Below are positions 59,536 to 64,000 of a stretch of DNA of 64,000 nt, piece after piece. The stretch is from Micromonospora musae (GTDB taxonomy: Bacteria > Actinomycetota > Actinomycetes > Mycobacteriales > Micromonosporaceae), in NCBI RefSeq assembly GCF_003626635.1, contig NZ_RAZT01000005.1, positions 186,001 through 250,000 on the forward strand, written 5' to 3'. Made by a program: the position numbers and the translations under genes. The notes under the pieces are model-generated. The model searched no databases. It was not told the DNA's origin and saw only the letters and a program-made list of their open reading frames with translations. Numbering within the stretch: position 1 is the first letter of the stretch; each line of letters starts with the position of its first letter.

Positions 59536-60474
59536 GTGCGCGACATCGCCGTCTTCAGCGGATCTGCCCATCCGGAACTCGCCGCCGAGATCTGCGACCA
59601 GCTGGGTGTGCCGCTTCGCCCGGTGCGGGTGTCCCGGTTCGCCAACGACTGTCTCGAGGTGCAGTTGCAGGCCAACTGCCGGGAGCGGGACGTCTTCCTG
59701 ATCCAACCGCTGGTGCCTCCGGTGCAGGAGCACCTGGTCGAGCTGCTGCTGATGATCGACGCGGCCCGGGGCGCCTCGGCCGGCCGGATCACCGTGGTGC
59801 TGCCGCACTACGCGTACGCCCGGTCGGACAAGAAGGACGCCCCGCGCATCTCGATCGGCGCTCGGCTCGTCGCCGACCTGCTCACGTCCGCCGGGGCCGA
59901 CCGGGTGCTGGCGATGACGCTGCACTCGCCGCAGGTGCACGGATTCTTCAGCGTCCCGGTCGACCACCTGCACGCGCTGCGCGAGCTGGCCGGCCACTTC
60001 AAGCGCTACGACCTGAGCAACACCGTGGTCGTCTCGCCCGACCTGGGCAACGCCAAGCAGGCGGCGGCCTTCGCCCGGATGCTCGGTACGCCGGTCGCGG
60101 CGGGCGCGAAGCAGCGGTTCAGCGACGATCGGGTCACCATCAGCGCGGTGATCGGTGACGTGTCGGGCCGGGACGTGATCGTGCTGGACGACGAGATCGC
60201 CAAGGGCAGCACGATGATCGAGTTGATGGACCACCTGCGGGAGCGGGATGTCCAGTCGATCCGGCTCGCCTGCACGCACGGCCTCTTCTCGGGCGGTGCG
60301 TTGGGTCGGCTGAGCGAGCAGCCCGGGGTGTTGGAGATCGTCTGCACCAACACCGTGCCGATTCCGGCCGAGAAGCGGGGCCCGAAGCTCGAGGTGCTCT
60401 CGGTCGCGCCGGCGCTGGCCGAGGCGATGCGGCGGATCCACAACGGCGAGTCGGTCAGCGCTCTCTTCGGTTGA
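59536..60474 (+). CDS. Ribose-phosphate diphosphokinase (PRPP synthetase) paralogue
   Basis: A 312-residue protein of the PRPP synthetase fold, which joins ribose 5-phosphate and ATP. It begins [20 protein letters not shown], has [42 protein letters not shown] (substrate/ATP loop) and [11 protein letters not shown]. The PRPP-binding loop is [14 protein letters not shown], where the common form reads near VDDMIDTGGT. These changes suggest a divergent paralogue rather than the main biosynthetic enzyme, and activity needs testing. GTG 59536 is eight bases after TACGAT. It converges with the ATP-binding regulator gene 15 bp away. Confidence 0.8.
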   Translation: MRDIAVFSGSAHPELAAEICDQLGVPLRPVRVSRFANDCLEVQLQANCRERDVFLIQPLVPPVQEHLVELLLMIDAARGASAGRITVVLPHYAYARSDKKDAPRISIGARLVADLLTSAGADRVLAMTLHSPQVHGFFSVPVDHLHALRELAGHFKRYDLSNTVVVSPDLGNAKQAAAFARMLGTPVAAGAKQRFSDDRVTISAVIGDVSGRDVIVLDDEIAKGSTMIELMDHLRERDVQSIRLACTHGLFSGGALGRLSEQPGVLEIVCTNTVPIPAEKRGPKLEVLSVAPALAEAMRRIHNGESVSALFG

Positions 60475-60489
60475 GCCCGGCCGGCGCGC

Positions 60490-60951
60490 TCAGTCGGGCT
60501 GACCGGCCGAGGTCTGCGCGGGGACCGCGGTGGTGATCCGGACGATCGTGCCGGTCTCGGCGCTGACGATCTCGATGGTGTCGCTGAGTTCGCGGGCGAG
60601 CCAGAGGCCCCAGCCGCCGGCGGTGTCGGGCGCGGGGCGGCTGCGGTCGTCGAGCCGTTGTGAGCTGATGCCGATGCCCTGATCGGCGACCTCGCAGGTC
60701 AGCGTCCCGCCGTGCTGCCACAGGCGGAGCGAGCCCTGGCCGCCGCCGTGCCGCACGGCGTTCGTGATCAGCTCGTTGACCGCGAGCACGAAGTCGTCGA
60801 GTCGCTGGTCGCGCAGGCCCGCGGCCTGGGCGCAGGACGTGACCGAGTGACGCAGTTCGGTCACCCGGCCCCGGTCGAAGGCTTCGGCGATGAGGAGGGC
60901 AGGTTCGATGGGCCCAACGGTACGCGGTACGCGAGGATCGGCGTTCGTCAT
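60490..60951 (-). CDS. HATPase_c anti-sigma/serine-kinase-type ATP-binding protein
   Basis: A 153-residue GHKL-fold protein of the RsbW/SpoIIAB type. The N box is ELITNAVRHGG, the G1 box DQGIG, and the later GGWGLWLAR the G2-like motif. Such proteins in actinobacteria bind or phosphorylate partners that control alternative sigma factors. No sigma or anti-anti-sigma gene is directly adjacent, but a STAS-HATPase fusion gene lies 0.8 kb upstream. Start ATG 60951 has no strong ribosome site. Confidence 0.85.
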   Translation of the reverse strand: MTNADPRVPRTVGPIEPALLIAEAFDRGRVTELRHSVTSCAQAAGLRDQRLDDFVLAVNELITNAVRHGGGQGSLRLWQHGGTLTCEVADQGIGISSQRLDDRSRPAPDTAGGWGLWLARELSDTIEIVSAETGTIVRITTAVPAQTSAGQPD

Positions 60952-61095
60952 GGCCCGTCCCGGCAGCGGCTCTCGGAGTTTTTCGCGGCTTTTCCACCGT
61001 ACGTCAGGGTTTGCTGGTGCGCACCAGCGCCCCCGGATGGTGTGACGGCCGCAGCGCCGCTGGACGGGGTCGGAGCTGCCGAGCCGCCGTGCCGG

Positions 61096-61668
61096 TCAGA
61101 CCGAGTGCGGTGGCTGCGTCTCGTGGATCGCCAGCTCCTCGGCGGTCGCGCCGCCGCCGGCCGAGCCCGCGTCGTACGCCACGTTGTCGGTCTCCTGGTC
61201 GGTGTGCGCCCCCTCGTCCGGTTCGACGATGCGCCCCACCTCCGCGTCGGCCACCGTGCCGAGCTGACCGTGGTCGTAGAGCGAGACCGGCGAGTCGGGG
61301 TCCGAGCGCGGGCCCGCGTCCATCACGTCGGCGTCGAGCTGGGCCTGCGCCGCGGCCTCCTCGCTGTCCGCCTCGGCCGCGATGCCGGGATCGACGGGAC
61401 CGGCCAGCGGGTCGTCGGTGGGGCGCTCGTACTGCTCGCGCTGGAGCTTGTAGTCGAGCGACTCGCCGTCGAGCTGCTCGTCGGCGGTGATGCCGTAGCT
61501 GTCCACGGCGACGGGGTCCCGGTCGCCGGGGAGCTGGGCCGGATCCGGGCCGTCCGCCTCGCGACCGGTCAACACGTCGTCGTTCGCGGTCGAGTCGTCG
61601 TCGGCGGTCCCCGGCAGGCCGTTCGCCTCCGGGTCGGACACGGGCGTCGGGTACTCGTCGTCGCGCAT
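61096..61668 (-). CDS. DUF5709 acidic protein
   Basis: A 190-residue, very acidic, mostly disordered protein. The segments LDYKLQREQYERP and VGRIVEPDEGAHTDQETDNVA match the DUF5709 family of actinobacteria, of unknown function. No membrane segment, cysteine or catalytic motif is present. It lies between two ATP-binding regulator genes on the same strand. Confidence 0.8.
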   Translation of the reverse strand: MRDDEYPTPVSDPEANGLPGTADDDSTANDDVLTGREADGPDPAQLPGDRDPVAVDSYGITADEQLDGESLDYKLQREQYERPTDDPLAGPVDPGIAAEADSEEAAAQAQLDADVMDAGPRSDPDSPVSLYDHGQLGTVADAEVGRIVEPDEGAHTDQETDNVAYDAGSAGGGATAEELAIHETQPPHSV

Positions 61669-61771
61669 GACGGACCTCTACCCACTCGACCCGTCGGTCA
61701 TGCAGTCGGCCCGGCCCGCAAAGGCGGCACAAGCGCAGATACCGCCCAGCAGTCCACCCGTCCCGAAGGGG

Positions 61772-62536
61772 TCAGGGCGCGGCGGGGAGAACGCACCAGA
61801 CCAGCTTGCCGTCGGGCAGGGGAGTGCTCCCCCAACGGTCGGCGAGGGCGTCCACCAGCAGCAGGCCCCGGCCGCCGATCGACGTCGTGGCGGCCGGCCC
61901 GACGAAGGCTGGCGGACGCGGCGAGTGGTCGCGTACGGACAGGTGCAGGGCCTCGCCCGCCGGGGCGATCCGCACCGTCATCGGCGTACCGGCGTGCGCC
62001 ACCACGTTGTTGACCAGCTCGGTGACCGCGATGCCGCCCGCCTCGGCGAGCGCCGGCACACCCCACCGCCGGCACCCCTCGGCGACCAGCCCCCGAGCCT
62101 GTCGAGCCGCATCGACCACCGGGGCGAAGTCCGCGCTGAGCACCGCGGCCATCGGCGAGCGGGCGAGCGCGGCCAGGGCCGCGTCCAGGCTCGGCAGGAC
62201 CGGCACCCCGGCCAGCGCCGGATCCGGGTCGTCGCCCGTGGCGGCGGGATCGCAGAGCAGCAGACCCGCCGCCGGCCAGCCGGCGACCTCACGCTGCACG
62301 TCGGCGAAGACGGAACGGGTGGCCGGATCCGCCACCCACAGGTCGGTCAGGTCGACCACCACCGGGCCGGGACGCTCGCTGAGCCGGGCGAGCAGCGCTT
62401 CGCGTACGGCCGGGGCGCCGGCCGGTTCGAGCAGCCCGAGGACCCGGACCACCGCCGACGACTCGTCGGCCTCCACCCGGCAGGGCCCGCTCGCCGTCTC
62501 CTGCCCCACGGTCGCCGGGCGCTCGGTCCGCCTCAT
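61772..62536 (-). CDS. STAS-like and HATPase fusion regulator
   Basis: A 254-residue fusion. Residues ~15-110 look like a STAS (anti-anti-sigma) domain (VVRVLGLLEPAGAPAVREAL, VVVDLTDLWVADPA), and ~130-254 a HATPase_c domain with N box VTELVNNVVAHAG and GGRGLLLVDALADRWG. The expected STAS phosphorylation serine is not clear. Fusions of this kind occur in actinobacterial stress or osmotic sigma networks. ATG 62536 overlaps the stop of the upstream SDR gene by four bases. Confidence 0.8.
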   Translation of the reverse strand: MRRTERPATVGQETASGPCRVEADESSAVVRVLGLLEPAGAPAVREALLARLSERPGPVVVDLTDLWVADPATRSVFADVQREVAGWPAAGLLLCDPAATGDDPDPALAGVPVLPSLDAALAALARSPMAAVLSADFAPVVDAARQARGLVAEGCRRWGVPALAEAGGIAVTELVNNVVAHAGTPMTVRIAPAGEALHLSVRDHSPRPPAFVGPAATTSIGGRGLLLVDALADRWGSTPLPDGKLVWCVLPAAP

Positions 62537-63534
62537 GCGCGCTCCGTCCGAGCCCGGCGGGACCGGGCGGCGATCGTGCCGACCGCCGTGCCGGCCGCCG
62601 CGAGTCCGAAGGCGGCGGTCATCCGGACCAGCCGCCTGCGTCGGCCGTGCCAGCCGCCGTCACGCCGGCCGTCGGCGTCGGCCCGGAACACGTTCCCCGA
62701 GCTCTCCAGGCGGACGCCCGGCCCGAACTGCGTCCGGTGCGTGTACCAGCCGAGAGTCCGCTCGGCCAGCGCCGGAGCCAGCCGCCACTGGAGCCCGAGC
62801 AGCCGCGCCGCGTTGCCGGCGTACGCCTCGCGGCGCGGCCGCCGCAGCAGGCGCACGATCGTCGCGGCCACCATCTCCGGCGGGTAGACCGGAGGCGGCG
62901 GCAGCACCTCGCGTCCGCTGTGGTTCGCGGCGTGCCGGAAGAACGGGGTGTCGACGGTGGCCGGCAGCACCGTGCAGATCGAGATGTTGGACCGTCCGGT
63001 GACCCGCAGCTCCTGACGGACGGTGTCGGCGAGGCCGCGCAGGCCGTGCTTCGTGGCGTTGTACGCCGACTGGTAGGGCATCGCCACCTCGGCGAGCATC
63101 GAGGCGTTGTTCACCACCACCCCGCCCCCGGCGGCGCCGAGGTGGGGCAGTGCCGCCCGGATGCCGTGCACCGCGCCGAGCAGGTTCACCTCCAGCACCC
63201 GGCGGAACTCGGCCACCGGGATCTCGTCGAAGAGCCCGACGGCACCCACCGCCGCGTTGTTGATCCAGGCGTCGATCCGGCCGAAGCCCGTCGCCGCGCG
63301 CTCGGCGAGCCGCTCGACCGAGACCGCGTCGGTGACGTCGGTCGGTACGACCAGCGGCCGGCCGCCGAGCTCCTCGCAGCGCTGCGCGACCCGGCCCAGC
63401 GCGGCCTCGCTTCGTGCCGCGAGCACCACCGCGGCACCCCGCCTGGCCAGCGCGTACGCGGTGGCGGTGCCGATGCCGCTGGAGGCGCCAGTGATCACGA
63501 CGGTGGCGGCGTCGAGGCTGCGCGTGAGTGGCAT
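62533..63534 (-). CDS. Short-chain dehydrogenase/reductase with C-terminal membrane segment
   Basis: A ~333-residue classical SDR with the NAD(P) motif TGASSGIG, INNAAVGAVGLF (NNAG variant), a catalytic serine in VVNNASMLAEV and Y-x-x-x-K as SAYNATKHG. The C-terminal ~90 residues carry a basic stretch and a hydrophobic helix (MTAAFGLAAAGTAVGTIAA) that may attach it to the membrane. The substrate is unknown. ATG 63534 (MPLTRSLDAATVVITG) is preferred; ATG 63567 is in frame, and neither has a strong ribosome site. It overlaps the STAS-HATPase gene. Confidence 0.85.
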   Translation of the reverse strand: MPLTRSLDAATVVITGASSGIGTATAYALARRGAAVVLAARSEAALGRVAQRCEELGGRPLVVPTDVTDAVSVERLAERAATGFGRIDAWINNAAVGAVGLFDEIPVAEFRRVLEVNLLGAVHGIRAALPHLGAAGGGVVVNNASMLAEVAMPYQSAYNATKHGLRGLADTVRQELRVTGRSNISICTVLPATVDTPFFRHAANHSGREVLPPPPVYPPEMVAATIVRLLRRPRREAYAGNAARLLGLQWRLAPALAERTLGWYTHRTQFGPGVRLESSGNVFRADADGRRDGGWHGRRRRLVRMTAAFGLAAAGTAVGTIAARSRRARTERA

Positions 63535-63766
63535 TCCTGGCCCGTACCCCCGGCCGGGGCGGGTCATGCCGGTGAAGGTGACCGGATCGCCACGAAAGTG
63601 ATCAACAGGGCGATGTTCCGAGGCGTCTGGTGGCCCTCGTGGCGAATGTGTCCGGGTGACCTGCCGGGCTCTTCCTGATCTGCCAGGTTTCGGCTTCTCG
63701 GGCCGTGGTTAATGGGACCCTCTGACCGGGAGGACCACCGTTGGACACATCGCATGGAGGTGACCC

Positions 63767-64000
63767 ATGCGCGTCGGCCTCGTCTGCGCGCACGCCGGCC
63801 CGTCCAGGACGACCGACGGCCCGACCGTCGGCACCCATCAACACATCGCACGGGTCGCCGCGGAGCTGGCCGGACGAGGCCATGACGTCCGGGTCTACGA
63901 ACGCCGGGACGACCCCGAGCTGCCGTCGACCCTGGAGCTCGACGGCTACCAGGTCGAACGGGTTCCCGTCGGGCCGGCCGAGCCGCTGCCCACGGCCGAG
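63767..64000 (+). CDS. Glycosyltransferase family 4-like protein, N-terminal part
   Basis: Only 78 codons lie in the window; the gene runs off the right edge. The start, MRVGLVCAHAG, followed by GTHQHIARVAAELAGRGHDVRVYERR, is the N-terminal Rossmann domain typical of GT-B family 4 glycosyltransferases. GGAGG lies six bases before the ATG. It is divergent from the SDR gene. The acceptor cannot be predicted. Confidence 0.8.
   Translation, partial: MRVGLVCAHAGPSRTTDGPTVGTHQHIARVAAELAGRGHDVRVYERRDDPELPSTLELDGYQVERVPVGPAEPLPTAE

Overview
The window is high-GC actinobacterial DNA with strong G/C preference at third codon positions, many GTG starts and short 4-nt gene overlaps. Gene content (UPF0182, DUF5679, DUF5709, SigE-family sigma factor, ROK regulator, ESX/type VII secretion core) and style point to Micromonosporaceae, probably Micromonospora or a close relative. 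This placement is inferred from family content and remembered gene orders, not from a search.

Region 1 (1-10.8 kb) is a conserved housekeeping block: the N-terminus of an AarF/UbiB kinase, a ThiF/E1-like protein, a DUF5679 zinc ribbon, a YgjP-like metallopeptidase, a zincin_2 protein, a PDZ/Lon-S16 protease and a UPF0182 membrane protein. A similar order is known around Rv3193c-Rv3197 of M. tuberculosis. A SigE-family sigma factor with its membrane partner follows. Three DnaA-box-like sites lie upstream of the ThiF-like gene, and several genes here look leaderless.

Region 2 (10.9-18.4 kb) is a glycan-use cluster between two identical initiator tRNA-Met genes that form an 81-bp direct repeat. 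It holds a ROK repressor with an AT-rich operator/promoter, a secreted GH27 alpha-galactosidase, a Tat-exported GH95 enzyme and an SGNH hydrolase interrupted by an in-frame TAG.

Region 3 (18.4-21.8 kb) has two small membrane proteins of unknown function, an orphan sugar-binding lipoprotein and purC.

Region 4 (21.8-57.8 kb) is a complete, unusual ESX (type VII) secretion locus. Two divergent WXG-type substrate genes face a run of two WXG100 proteins, a YbaB-like protein, a small partner and a giant 3768-codon modular polymorphic toxin. The toxin has a WXG-like N-terminus and membrane segment, then repeat-rich linkers separating HExxE, HESMH metallopeptidase-like, GNAT-like, a second HExxE and a C-terminal ADP-ribosyltransferase-like module. 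A 75-codon gene with its own ribosome site, probably an immunity gene, is nested inside it in another frame. Downstream is an array of probable immunity or accessory genes, with a tandem duplication, a truncated gene fragment and paired zinc-ribbon paralogues. SseB and SUKH proteins come next, then the secretion core: a mycosin that has lost all catalytic residues, EccB, EccD, three-ATPase EccC, EccE, an unknown partner and an EccA-like AAA+ ATPase fused to a beta-helix.

Region 5 (57.9-64 kb) carries glpK, a divergent PRPP-synthetase-like gene, two anti-sigma-type ATP-binding regulators, DUF5709, a short-chain dehydrogenase and the start of a family-4 glycosyltransferase.
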